Below, one piece after another: positions 26,825 to 34,750 of a stretch of DNA of 64,000 nt. The DNA comes from Roseobacter sp. MED193 (lineage in GTDB: Bacteria > Pseudomonadota > Alphaproteobacteria > Rhodobacterales > Rhodobacteraceae). Location of the stretch: assembly GCF_000152965.1 (NCBI RefSeq), contig NZ_CH902583.1, forward strand, positions 569,676 to 633,675, written 5' to 3'. The notes under the pieces were generated by a model. It was not told the DNA's origin. It ran no database searches and worked only from the letters and a program-made list of their open reading frames with translations. Position 1 is the first letter of the stretch. Each line of letters begins with the position of its first letter. The position numbers were made by a program, and so were the translations under genes.

Positions 26825-27208
26825 TCTTCATCTCCTCCAGATTATCGCAGCGATAGTGATCGCCGATGGCAGCTACAATGCCATCCTCCCTTAGCGCCCC
26901 CGCAGGTATGGCGATCTCAGCCGCCACCCAGAAAGGGCTAAGGCAGTGTAAACAGGCAGAGCCGATAAAAGGTCAGAAAAACCCGTCAAAAGTTCCTCCC
27001 CCTCGGCTTAACGCCTCAAACTTAAGCCGCTGCTCAATTCCTGTCCTTGCGGCAGGTCAAAAAAACCGCAAAATCAACTCTACTGCCCCTCTTGGACCCC
27101 ATAAACAGACCGGTCGGTGGACTATTTTCACAACACAGCTACCGCAGCACTTGAAACATATTCCTCATTTTGTATATATCTACTACAACGAAAGGGAGTG
27201 CCCAGAAT
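26825..27208. other. gene-free region upstream of the persulfide dioxygenase
   Basis: About 385 bases. Promoter and operator elements occupy 27151-27178. An ACCGGTCGGT near 27110 resembles half of a TetR-type site, too short to call. The rest shows nothing. Confidence 0.5.
27151..27178 (+). promoter_or_regulatory. promoter with BigR/SqrR-like operator for the persulfide dioxygenase gene
   Basis: TTGAAA (27151-27156), a 16-base spacer and TATATA (27173-27178) form a good -35/-10 pair. Inside the spacer lies ATTC-N8-GTAT (27160-27175), one base from the ATTC-N8-GAAT pattern reported for the sulfide-responsive ArsR-type repressor SqrR. The same motif occurs before soxB and soxC. A repressor bound here would block RNA polymerase. 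Confidence 0.6.
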
Positions 27209-28072
27209 ATGAACCCCACCGTCAAAGCATTTTTCGACGAGGCCACCAATACTGTGTCCTACGTTCTGCGGGAGCCAGATGGGTCTGCCTGTGCTGTGGT
27301 TGATTCCGTACTGGACTTTGATCATGCCTCAGGGCGCACCGATACTGCCTCTGCGGATGAGATCATCGCCTGGATCAAAGCCGAGGGGCTGAGCTGTGAA
27401 TGGATCTTGGAAAGCCACGTCCATGCGGATCATTTATCGGCGGCCCCCTACCTGCAGGAGCGCCTGGGGGGCAAGATCGGCATTGGAGCCAATATCACTG
27501 TCGTTCAGGACACCTTTGGCAAGATCTTTAACGAAGGCACAGAATTTCAACGTGACGGCAGCCAGTTCGATGCATTGTTCAAGGAAGGCGACAGCTTTTC
27601 GATTGGGCAGCTACAGGGCAATGTCATGCATACGCCGGGGCATACGCCGGCCTGCCTCACCTATGTGATTGGCGATGCGGCCTTTGTCGGCGACACCCTG
27701 TTTATGCCCGATTTTGGTACCGCTCGCTGCGACTTCCCCGGGGGCTCCTCCGAGGTTCTGTATCAATCGATCCAAAAGATCCTGAGCCTACCAGACGAGA
27801 CGCGCATCTTTGTGGGCCACGACTATAAGGCGCCGGGGCGGGATGACTACGCCTGGGAAACCACGGTTGGAGAGCAGAAAGCTCTGAATGTGCACATCGG
27901 CGAAGGGCGTCCGATGGAGGAATTCACCTCAATGCGGGATGCCCGCGACGCCACCTTGGCAGTGCCACGCCTGATCTTACCCTCATTGCAGGTCAATATG
28001 CGGGCGGGACAAATGCCTGAGCCCGACGAACAGGGCGATGTCTTTCTGAAACTGCCGATCAACAAGATCTGA
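27209..28072 (+). CDS. blh: MBL-fold persulfide dioxygenase (Blh/ETHE1-like)
   Basis: 287-residue metallo-beta-lactamase-fold protein. Metal ligands H70, H72, D74 and H75 lie in ESHVHADH; further ligands in HTPGHTP, in VGDTLFMPD and in FVGHDY. This is the ETHE1/Blh branch, which oxidises glutathione persulfide to sulfite using Fe(II) and O2. The ATG at 27209 follows AAGGGAG; the frame is open from 27170. First gene of a sulfur operon with two YeeE/YedE transporters and a phosphatase-like gene. The usual adjacent bigR regulator gene is missing. Confidence 0.9.
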   Translation: MNPTVKAFFDEATNTVSYVLREPDGSACAVVDSVLDFDHASGRTDTASADEIIAWIKAEGLSCEWILESHVHADHLSAAPYLQERLGGKIGIGANITVVQDTFGKIFNEGTEFQRDGSQFDALFKEGDSFSIGQLQGNVMHTPGHTPACLTYVIGDAAFVGDTLFMPDFGTARCDFPGGSSEVLYQSIQKILSLPDETRIFVGHDYKAPGRDDYAWETTVGEQKALNVHIGEGRPMEEFTSMRDARDATLAVPRLILPSLQVNMRAGQMPEPDEQGDVFLKLPINKI

Positions 28073-28255
28073 GCGGCGCCACAACATAGGCTCGACATGG
28101 GCCGGACATAGGCCCGAAGGCTGGGAAATGGTGTCGATCAGGCCCGCTTTCAACAGCGGGCTGCGGGCACAGACTTGCCTGCACAACGGATTTGTATGGC
28201 CGGTGCTCTCTTGTCCCAGAGCCCTCATCACTCACTTAAAAAAGGAACGCGCGAA

Positions 28256-28684
28256 ATGGAAACAGATTGGATCTGGGGGCTCGTCGGAGGCGGCCTCATC
28301 GGGCTAGGAGGCGCTGTCTTCCTGTTGGGAAACGGCCGCATCATGGGGGCCAGCGGCATCCTGGGCGGCCTGATCGATGGCTCAGGCCAAAGCAACATGG
28401 CAGAGCGGCTGGTGTTTTTGATCGGTGTGCTTGTAACGCCCATGCTGCTGTTGCCGCTCTATGACGGTGGCGTCGACACCCACCTGACAAGCAATACTGC
28501 GGTGATCATTGCGGCAGGTCTGCTGGTCGGTATTGGCACCAGAATTGCCAACGGTTGCACCTCAGGTCATGGGGTCTGCGGTATTTCCCGCCTATCACTG
28601 CGCGGCATAGTAGCCACTGTCTTCTACATCCTGGCCGGCGGCCTCACCATCGCCCTGTTCCGCCACGTATTGGGAGTAATCTGA
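28256..28684 (+). CDS. YeeE/YedE family sulfur transporter, N-terminal half protein
   Basis: 142 residues with about four membrane segments and the hallmark NGCTSGHGVCGISRLSLRG, whose cysteines C101 and C108 are the thiosulfate/persulfide-handling residues of this family (TsuA/YeeE). It works as one of two half-size pore subunits; the partner gene begins with its ATG overlapping this stop (TGATG). AAAAAGGAA precedes the chosen start; 27 in-frame residues upstream are not used. Confidence 0.92.
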   Translation: METDWIWGLVGGGLIGLGGAVFLLGNGRIMGASGILGGLIDGSGQSNMAERLVFLIGVLVTPMLLLPLYDGGVDTHLTSNTAVIIAAGLLVGIGTRIANGCTSGHGVCGISRLSLRGIVATVFYILAGGLTIALFRHVLGVI

Positions 28685-29118
28685 TGCAGCGTTTGTTTCT
28701 CGCTTTGCTCTCTGGCGGTTTGTTTGGCGCCGGGTTGTTTGTGTCGGGCATGACCGATACCACCAAGGTACAAGGTTGGCTTGATGTCTTTGGCAATTGG
28801 GACCCCACGCTCGCCTTTGTCATGGGCGGCGCCATTGTGCCGATGTTTATCGCCTGGCGCCTGACCGCAGGTCGCCGCCCCCTGGTTGGCGGTGAATTTC
28901 CTGCCGCACCGCGTCCCGAAATGGATCATAGGCTGATCACCGGATCGGTGCTGTTTGGCATGGGCTGGGGGCTGGCAGGGCTTTGCCCTGGACCGGCGAT
29001 TGCTTCGCTGTCGTATAATGGCGCTGGTGGGCTGATCTTCATGGGTGCGATGCTAGCGGGCATGGGCGCTGCACCATTTTTTGGGCGGCAACTGGACGGT
29101 CTGGCGGCAAAGGTTTAA
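28684..29118 (+). CDS. YeeE/YedE (DUF6691-type) sulfur transporter, second half protein
   Basis: 144 residues, four membrane segments. Starts LFLALLSGGLFGAGLFVSGMTDTTKVQGWLDV and has the second-half hallmark GLAGLCPGPAIASL with C101. Overlaps the preceding gene by one base, ensuring equal amounts. Together the two make a full YeeE-like channel for thiosulfate or sulfane sulfur. The longer open frame upstream (from 28555) lies in the partner gene and is not used. Confidence 0.92.
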   Translation: MQRLFLALLSGGLFGAGLFVSGMTDTTKVQGWLDVFGNWDPTLAFVMGGAIVPMFIAWRLTAGRRPLVGGEFPAAPRPEMDHRLITGSVLFGMGWGLAGLCPGPAIASLSYNGAGGLIFMGAMLAGMGAAPFFGRQLDGLAAKV

Positions 29119-29128
29119 AGACACCACC

Positions 29129-29554
29129 ATGGATGCACGTGTGATAACCCCCCGCTACGCCGTCTCGCCGCAAATCTCGGCTGAAGACATGCCCAAAATC
29201 GTTGCTGACGGCTACAAGACGGTGATTTGCAATCGCCCGGATTCCGAAGTACCTCCCAGCCATCAAGCCGCCGCTATACGCAGCGCGGCAGAGGCTGCTG
29301 GGCTGGTCTTTCGCGAATTGCCCCTCACACATCAAACCATGACACCAGAAAATGTGGCGCAACAGCGGGCCTACTATGAGGATTGCCCAGGTCCGGTTCT
29401 TGCGTATTGCGCCTCTGGCACCCGCTCTTCAATCATTTGGTCGCTGGGAATGGCCAGTGAAATGAGCACAGACGAGATTTTGCAAAGAACCAGTGCAGCG
29501 GGCTACCAACTGGAAGGGCTTCGCACGGCTTTGGACTCGATTGCCAACGGCTAA
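29129..29554 (+). CDS. TIGR01244 sulfur transferase / BLH phosphatase-like protein
   Basis: 141 residues, dual-specificity-phosphatase-like fold with the P-loop YCASGTRS (C94, R99 in Cys-X4-Arg form). This domain (DUF442) is fused to persulfide dioxygenase in some bacteria and acts with it in sulfide oxidation. Here it is a separate gene 10 bases after the transporter. Motifs SPQISAEDM and GYKTVICNRPDSE are typical. A strong terminator follows, closing the four-gene operon. Confidence 0.9.
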   Translation: MDARVITPRYAVSPQISAEDMPKIVADGYKTVICNRPDSEVPPSHQAAAIRSAAEAAGLVFRELPLTHQTMTPENVAQQRAYYEDCPGPVLAYCASGTRSSIIWSLGMASEMSTDEILQRTSAAGYQLEGLRTALDSIANG

Positions 29555-29637
29555 ATCTGTTTTTTCGTCAAGTGATTGGCCGAAGGTGAGCCACTGTTTT
29601 AGCAAAAACCAATGGCTTCCAGGTCGGTAGTTAACGC

Positions 29638-29679
29638 ACCGGCTCCACCAGAATACGGTGGGGCCGGTTTGCCTTTTGA
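29638..29679 (+). terminator. terminator of the persulfide dioxygenase operon
   Basis: ACCGGCTCCACC (29638-29649) pairs with GGTGGGGCCGGT (29657-29668; one wobble), followed by TTTGCCTTTT. Confidence 0.82.
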
Positions 29680-29772
29680 GCCCCTTCGGATCCGCCGAAA
29701 GACAAACGGCGCCAAACGCGCCGTCCTCAAAACAATCCAAAGAGATTTTGCGAAAACACTCCGCGCCCGCCA

Positions 29773-31125
29773 TCAAAGGCCTGGCGCCGCGTCCCCTTCT
29801 AGCCCTGCAAGTTTGGATATCTCTGCGGCAGCATCATCCGGGTTGAACGGATCCATTCCGTCGCCGAGGCCCGCAAACTCACCCATCGGGGCAGCTGCCA
29901 AATCAGCGCCGAGGTCTGCTCCCAGATCTCCGCCAAGGTCGCCACCTAGGCCACCGCCCAGGTCTCCACCTAAGTCGCCTCCCAGGCCACCGCCAAGGTC
30001 CGCTCCCAAATCGGCCCCAAGCTCTGCCCCTAGATCGCCAAGATCATCTGCCATGCCATCCATGGCAAGCCCACCTGCCGGAGCCCCAAAGCCCATTGGA
30101 TCATCCAACGGGTCCTGCAGATCCTGCGCTGCAATCCCAAGATCCAGAGCGGCAGGCTCTTCGATCATTGGCAGAGCGGGTGGTTGATCCGAGCTGATGC
30201 TGTCAGCGAACCCATCTCCCATCTGATCCGAGGCCGCCTGTGGGCGCCCTATGGTCAAGCGCACCGCGCGTGCACCGTTCAACTGCCCAAGGCGCCCTTT
30301 GGAAATGGAGCGACCGCCAATATCAATCAAATCGGTTTCATATAAAAAGGCCTGATCCAGTGGCAGAACTTCGCCCACTTTCCAAGCAGAAAACTCGTTA
30401 AGAGGCACCCGCACCTTGCACAGGATCGCCGATAGCTCGGCCCGCATGGCCCCCATACCGCCAGCCAGTGAAGAACCGGCCTTGGCCCCGCTCAACCCAA
30501 GCTCTTCTAATGTTGGTTCAGGTAGGATAAGCTTCAGCTCGCCTTGCATTGCACCAACGGCCAGATCCACGGTCAGGGAGATCAGGCGATAATCTTCGCC
30601 CTCCAACCCAAGGATCAGCGAACGCACGTCCTCGATCTGGGCCCCGTAGCGATAGCCAGAAAATATGAGCTGGTCTTTTTCGCCCTGCAAGAGAGCATGC
30701 ACCTTGGCAAACGACTTCTCCAAAAACTCTGCCGTCATGGCCGCATCGGTGGGCGTATAGTTTCGCTCTGCGGGGGCTTTGCCCATGATCTGGCCGATGG
30801 TCTGTTTCTGGATCAACGCCGTCACCAGAGCCGCATCCATTGTCGCCGCCCCAAGACGCCCGTTAGGGCCATCCAGAACAACGAGAAGATCCTTATCCGA
30901 CAGATCGTCAACAAGGTCTTCGGGCACACGGTTGACCTGGCGCGCCGCTAAAACGGCAAGTGGCAGATCGCATTGTTCCGAAGCCGCGCGCGCGAGCGAC
31001 CGGCGCAGGGCTTTGAGGGTGAACGACCCCTTTTGAGCCGCGCCACTCTCCTTTGACGCCGCAAGCTTACGCGCGAGTCCACCAGACCCGCTGCTACCAG
31101 CTTGCTGTTTTTGCTCTTCAGACAT
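29773..31125 (-). CDS. FliM/FliN-type flagellar switch-like protein with Gly-Leu-Asp repeat tail
   Basis: 450 residues. The N-terminal part (about 30-200) resembles the FliM middle domain (YTPTDAAMTAEFLEKSFAKVHALL; FSGYRYGAQIEDVRSLILGLEGEDYRLISLTVDLA). A SpoA/FliN-like domain follows at about 235-320 (VRVPLNEFSAWKVGEVLPLDQ; LGQLNGARAVRLTIG). The tail (360-408) is a low-complexity run of LGGD/LGAD units with a 12-base DNA period, and the last 40 residues are acidic. No other flagellar gene is near. It may be a genuine orphan FliM, as other roseobacters carry FliM C-terminal proteins outside the main cluster, or a diverged paralogue. Confidence 0.82.
   Translation of the reverse strand: MSEEQKQQAGSSGSGGLARKLAASKESGAAQKGSFTLKALRRSLARAASEQCDLPLAVLAARQVNRVPEDLVDDLSDKDLLVVLDGPNGRLGAATMDAALVTALIQKQTIGQIMGKAPAERNYTPTDAAMTAEFLEKSFAKVHALLQGEKDQLIFSGYRYGAQIEDVRSLILGLEGEDYRLISLTVDLAVGAMQGELKLILPEPTLEELGLSGAKAGSSLAGGMGAMRAELSAILCKVRVPLNEFSAWKVGEVLPLDQAFLYETDLIDIGGRSISKGRLGQLNGARAVRLTIGRPQAASDQMGDGFADSISSDQPPALPMIEEPAALDLGIAAQDLQDPLDDPMGFGAPAGGLAMDGMADDLGDLGAELGADLGADLGGGLGGDLGGDLGGGLGGDLGGDLGADLGADLAAAPMGEFAGLGDGMDPFNPDDAAAEISKLAGLEGDAAPGL
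29902..30048. repeat. 12-base tandem repeat inside the FliM-like gene
   Basis: Degenerate CC(A/T)(A/C)GGTC(T/G)CC-type units repeated about 12 times encode LGGD/LGAD tetrapeptides. Wobble positions vary, so the protein pattern rather than the DNA appears conserved. Length variation between strains is likely. Confidence 0.85.
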
Positions 31126-31193
31126 CAGCCATCAACCTGCACGTTTTGCGCTCCCTTTGGAATTGTCTTAACGACCGTTCGTTACCAAGATCT

Positions 31194-33887
31194 TTATAAC
31201 CCAGTCTCAAGTGAGATTTTCCGCTCAATTGGCAGCGAAATTCTGAAACTGCCGCCCTTCTGCCCAGACAGATAGGAAATATCACCATTTAGGCGCTGCA
31301 TAATCTCGCGGCAGATCGCCAGCCCAAGCCCGGCACCCCCTGCGCGCTCTGGGCTAACACGCGAAAATTTCTCGAAAATCAACTGCTGGTGGTCCGCAGG
31401 AACACCGCTGCCATTATCGATAAAATCGACCCAGATCTCACCTAGGCTGCGCCTCACCTGAATGGTTAATTCTGCCGCGTCAGCGTCGCAATACTTCTGC
31501 GCATTGGCGATAAGATTGATAAAGACCTGTGCCAGCCGATCCAAATCTGAAGAGATCCTGATATCCTCAGATTTTGGGTCCCTGTGCACCTGGATAGGGT
31601 GGTCAGATCCCGCCAAAGCAGTGGAAACCGCATGGTCCAGCACCTCGTTAAGGGTGCCTGCGGACATGTTCAAACTCACCTGACCACTTTCTAGAACGCT
31701 CAAATCCAGCAGGTCATTCAGCAGCCGGGTCAAGCGCAGGGCTTCATCGTGTATGATCGTCGCATAGCGCCTTTTCTCAACCAGAGGCATATCACTGTCA
31801 TCGCGTAGGATCTCGGAAAAGGCCCGAATGGACGTCATCGGAGTGCGCAACTCGTGGCTCACCTGGCTGAGGAAAGCATCTTTTTGCTGAGAAATTTGCG
31901 TCAGCTTCTCATTTGAAACCCGCAATTGCCGCGCTGTGCGCGAAAGCTCCGCGGACTGTTCTTCTAACTGGTTGGAATACTCCAGCATCTGCGCAGTTTC
32001 ATCCGCCACCGCCAGCAAATCCTGCACGGAAACCGAAGACCCGCCAACAATCTGTCCAATCATTGCATGCGCCGCCGCCGCGCCAATAGAGGCCCCAAGT
32101 TCCCGTTCCAACCTTTCCAGGAAGGCCGGTGTTGGCTCTGGCAGAGTGCCCCGCCCCCCCTGGCGCGCCAATTCGCGCTGGAAGAAAGCCTGAGCCTCAC
32201 TGGCCCCCAAGATCCTTTGCGACATCACCATCAAATCTTCGCTTTGGGCGACAGATCCGGTCCACCCCCGTGGGCCAGAGGAATGTTCAAACACATTCAC
32301 AAATTGCGCCCCCTGGAGACGCTCGATCGGGCTGGGGAAGGTCATCAGGGAGACCAGGCAAAACACCACCGCATTGAGGCTCATGGACCAAAGCACCGCA
32401 TGCACGGTTGAATCCAGCCCTTCGATGCCAAACAGCGCCTGTGGGCGTAGCCAGGACAGACCAAACAGGCCTTCGGCCAACACGTGATCTGGGAGTAGTC
32501 CACCGCCCAGGGCTGGCAGCAACATTGTATAGACCCAAATGGCAAAGCCCACAGAGAGCCCGCTCAGCGCCCCCGTCCGGGTGGCGCCACGCCAGAACAA
32601 ACCGCCGACAAGGGCTGGCAACATCTGAGAAATTCCGGCAAAGGAGATCAGCCCCACAGCCGCCAGAGCCGCCCCCCCACCAGAGAGTTTATAATAGAAA
32701 TACCCCAGCCCCAGAATGACCGCGATGGAAATTCGGCGCGCATAAAGAACCACATTGCGTACATCCCCCGAGACCGAGGCGCCCTCACCGCCCTGCATAT
32801 GCAGCCAGATCGGCATCACCATGTGGTTTGAGACCATGGTCGACAGCGCCATGGCCGCAACGATCACCATGGATGTGGCCGAAGAAAACCCGCCCAAGAA
32901 AGACAACATGGCCAGACCTTGCTGTCCCTGCGACAGCGGCACGGTCAAAACAAACAGGTCCGGGTTGGAGCCGACAGGCAACAGCTCCAGCCCAATGGCG
33001 GCGATCGGCACCACAAACATCGAGATCAGCAGCAGATAGAGCGGAAAGGCCCAGGCCGCGACCCGGAGATGACGCTCGTCTTCGTTTTCCACCACCATGA
33101 CCTGAAACATCCGGGGCAGGCAGACAAAGGCCGCCGCCGATAGGAAGGTGATGGTGGCCCAACGCCCGCCATCAACCCGCCAATCGCCGATCCGCGAGGC
33201 ATCAATCCGCGCCAGCGTTTCTGTGACACCATCCGACAGCCCCCAGACCACAAAGACACCAACCGCGAGCAAGGCCACGAGTTTGACCACGGCTTCCAGG
33301 GCGACTGCCGTCACCACGCCGTGATGGCGCTCATTTGCGTTGAGATTACGGGTGCCAAACAGGATGGCAAAGATGGCCAGCCCTGCCGTCACCCAGAACA
33401 CCGTGGTGGTCTCGTGATAGCTGCGCAGAGGGTCAGCCTCAGCAAAGATTGCAAAAGACAGGGTAATAGATTGTAATTGTAGTGAAATATATGGGGTTAT
33501 CCCAATAACAGCCAACACCGTGACCCCAATGGCCAGCGCATTGGATTTTCCGTAACGCGCCGACAAAAGGTCCGCGATGGACGTCACCCGCTGGCTGCGC
33601 CCAACCCGTACCAGCTTACGCAGCCCCCACCACCAGCCAATCATCACCAGGGTTGGCCCCAGGTAGATGGTCAGAAACTCAAGACCAGAGCGCGCCGCAT
33701 AGCCGACCGCACCGTAGAAGGTCCAGGCGGTACAATAGATTGACAAAGACAGCGTATAGATCAGCGGCGAGCGCATCCAGGTCGCGCTCTGCCCGCGCGC
33801 AGCGCGACGGTCGGCCAGAAAGGCGACCAGAAACAACAAGGCCACATAACCCAGACACACCAGCGCCAAGACATTCAGCGAAGCCAT
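31194..33887 (-). CDS. SSS-family transporter fused to sensor histidine kinase (CbrA-like)
   Basis: 897 residues. The N-terminal 490 residues are a sodium/solute-symporter-like domain with about 13 segments. A linker with a coiled coil (LEYSNQLEEQSAELSRTARQLRVSNEKL) leads to HisKA, with the phospho-acceptor H678 in SQVSHELRTPMTSIRAF, and a HATPase domain (DRLAQVFINLIANAQKYCDADA; DNGSGVP; GGAGLGLAICREIM). Transporter-kinases of this type in Pseudomonas (CbrA) sense amino-acid or carboxylate status. Here the start overlaps the stop of a small membrane gene (TGATG) that in turn follows a receiver gene, forming a compact signalling operon. Confidence 0.94.
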   Translation of the reverse strand: MASLNVLALVCLGYVALLFLVAFLADRRAARGQSATWMRSPLIYTLSLSIYCTAWTFYGAVGYAARSGLEFLTIYLGPTLVMIGWWWGLRKLVRVGRSQRVTSIADLLSARYGKSNALAIGVTVLAVIGITPYISLQLQSITLSFAIFAEADPLRSYHETTTVFWVTAGLAIFAILFGTRNLNANERHHGVVTAVALEAVVKLVALLAVGVFVVWGLSDGVTETLARIDASRIGDWRVDGGRWATITFLSAAAFVCLPRMFQVMVVENEDERHLRVAAWAFPLYLLLISMFVVPIAAIGLELLPVGSNPDLFVLTVPLSQGQQGLAMLSFLGGFSSATSMVIVAAMALSTMVSNHMVMPIWLHMQGGEGASVSGDVRNVVLYARRISIAVILGLGYFYYKLSGGGAALAAVGLISFAGISQMLPALVGGLFWRGATRTGALSGLSVGFAIWVYTMLLPALGGGLLPDHVLAEGLFGLSWLRPQALFGIEGLDSTVHAVLWSMSLNAVVFCLVSLMTFPSPIERLQGAQFVNVFEHSSGPRGWTGSVAQSEDLMVMSQRILGASEAQAFFQRELARQGGRGTLPEPTPAFLERLERELGASIGAAAAHAMIGQIVGGSSVSVQDLLAVADETAQMLEYSNQLEEQSAELSRTARQLRVSNEKLTQISQQKDAFLSQVSHELRTPMTSIRAFSEILRDDSDMPLVEKRRYATIIHDEALRLTRLLNDLLDLSVLESGQVSLNMSAGTLNEVLDHAVSTALAGSDHPIQVHRDPKSEDIRISSDLDRLAQVFINLIANAQKYCDADAAELTIQVRRSLGEIWVDFIDNGSGVPADHQQLIFEKFSRVSPERAGGAGLGLAICREIMQRLNGDISYLSGQKGGSFRISLPIERKISLETGL

Positions 33888-34210
33888 CAGCTACGTTCGT
33901 CCTGAGGGCCACCCTCGGTCCAGTGCCCAGCCCAAAGCCGCACTGCCACGCCGAAAGCAAAGCTCAGCGCAATCAGCCCCCCCCAGACTACAAAAATATA
34001 GGTAATCGCCGCCGAGGTCGCCATGCCGGCCTGATTGCCAGGGGCAGGATATGGATCAGGATTCGGCCACATCAAAGGCACGGTAAACAACAAAGCGCCC
34101 AAAATTGGCAGCAAGCGGGCGATATCCATCAAACGACGGCGCCGATAGGTACGCCGCTCCACAAAGGGACTGTTTGGCTCATCCTGGCGCCCGGCCCCAT
34201 CGGCGCGCAT
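33887..34210 (-). CDS. small membrane protein of the transporter-kinase operon
   Basis: 107 residues: a charged N-terminus (FVERRTYRRRRLMD), then two membrane segments (about 34-52 and 69-94), ending in a hydrophilic tail. The two-segment layout is reminiscent of the DUF4212-type partner of SSS symporters, though the sequence differs. Its TGA overlaps the ATG of the transporter-kinase gene. An upstream in-frame start at 34297 overlaps the receiver gene and gives an Arg-rich leader, so 34210 is preferred. Confidence 0.78.
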   Translation of the reverse strand: MRADGAGRQDEPNSPFVERRTYRRRRLMDIARLLPILGALLFTVPLMWPNPDPYPAPGNQAGMATSAAITYIFVVWGGLIALSFAFGVAVRLWAGHWTEGGPQDERS

Positions 34211-34241
34211 TACAACAGGTCCGCCGGACAGAAAACCCCGC

Positions 34242-34655
34242 TCACGAGGCCGCGCTCTGGCTCGCCGCCGTCGGGGCCACCTGATAGGCCTGCGCATGAA
34301 GATCGCGCACAGCAGTGAGCACTTCAGAATTAGAAAAGGGTTTGGTCATAAACCGGGTCACGCCAGCCTTTTCCGCCATTTCACGGTCTTTTAACTGTCC
34401 CCGCGCGGTGAGCATCAGAACTGGCAGGGATTGCATTCCCTCCACCAGACGAAGCTCCTGGATCACTTCAAGGCCACTTTTACCTGGCAGCATGAGATCC
34501 AGAATAACCAGATCTGGTCTGGCGGCTTGAATCACTTCAACCGCATCGCCACCATTGCCATGCACATCCACGGACCAATCGTCCCTAGTCAACAAAAACC
34601 GGATGGCCTCTGCGATATTGGGCTCATCTTCAATCAAAACGACATGTCTGCTCAT
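34242..34655 (-). CDS. single-domain response regulator (CheY-like receiver)
   Basis: 137 residues: acidic pocket E9/D10, phospho-acceptor D53 (LVILDLMLPGKS), conserved T in LTARG and lysine in TKPF. A short Ala/Ser-rich tail follows, without an output domain. First gene of the operon with the small membrane protein and the transporter-kinase. It must act by protein-protein contact or phosphotransfer, since no DNA-binding domain exists in the operon. Confidence 0.94.
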   Translation of the reverse strand: MSRHVVLIEDEPNIAEAIRFLLTRDDWSVDVHGNGGDAVEVIQAARPDLVILDLMLPGKSGLEVIQELRLVEGMQSLPVLMLTARGQLKDREMAEKAGVTRFMTKPFSNSEVLTAVRDLHAQAYQVAPTAASQSAAS

Positions 34656-34750
34656 TGGCAGATATTCCTCCCAGCGTGGCTGTTTTAGGCAAACTGCCCC
34701 AAGGCCACGTCCTCATCCCCGCTTAGACTAGCCCTGCCGACCCTTGACTG

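Noticed and set aside
27105-27118. ACCGGTCGGT near 27110 as a TetR operator
   Set aside because: Only a short palindromic core, and no TetR gene adjacent; too common in GC-rich DNA.
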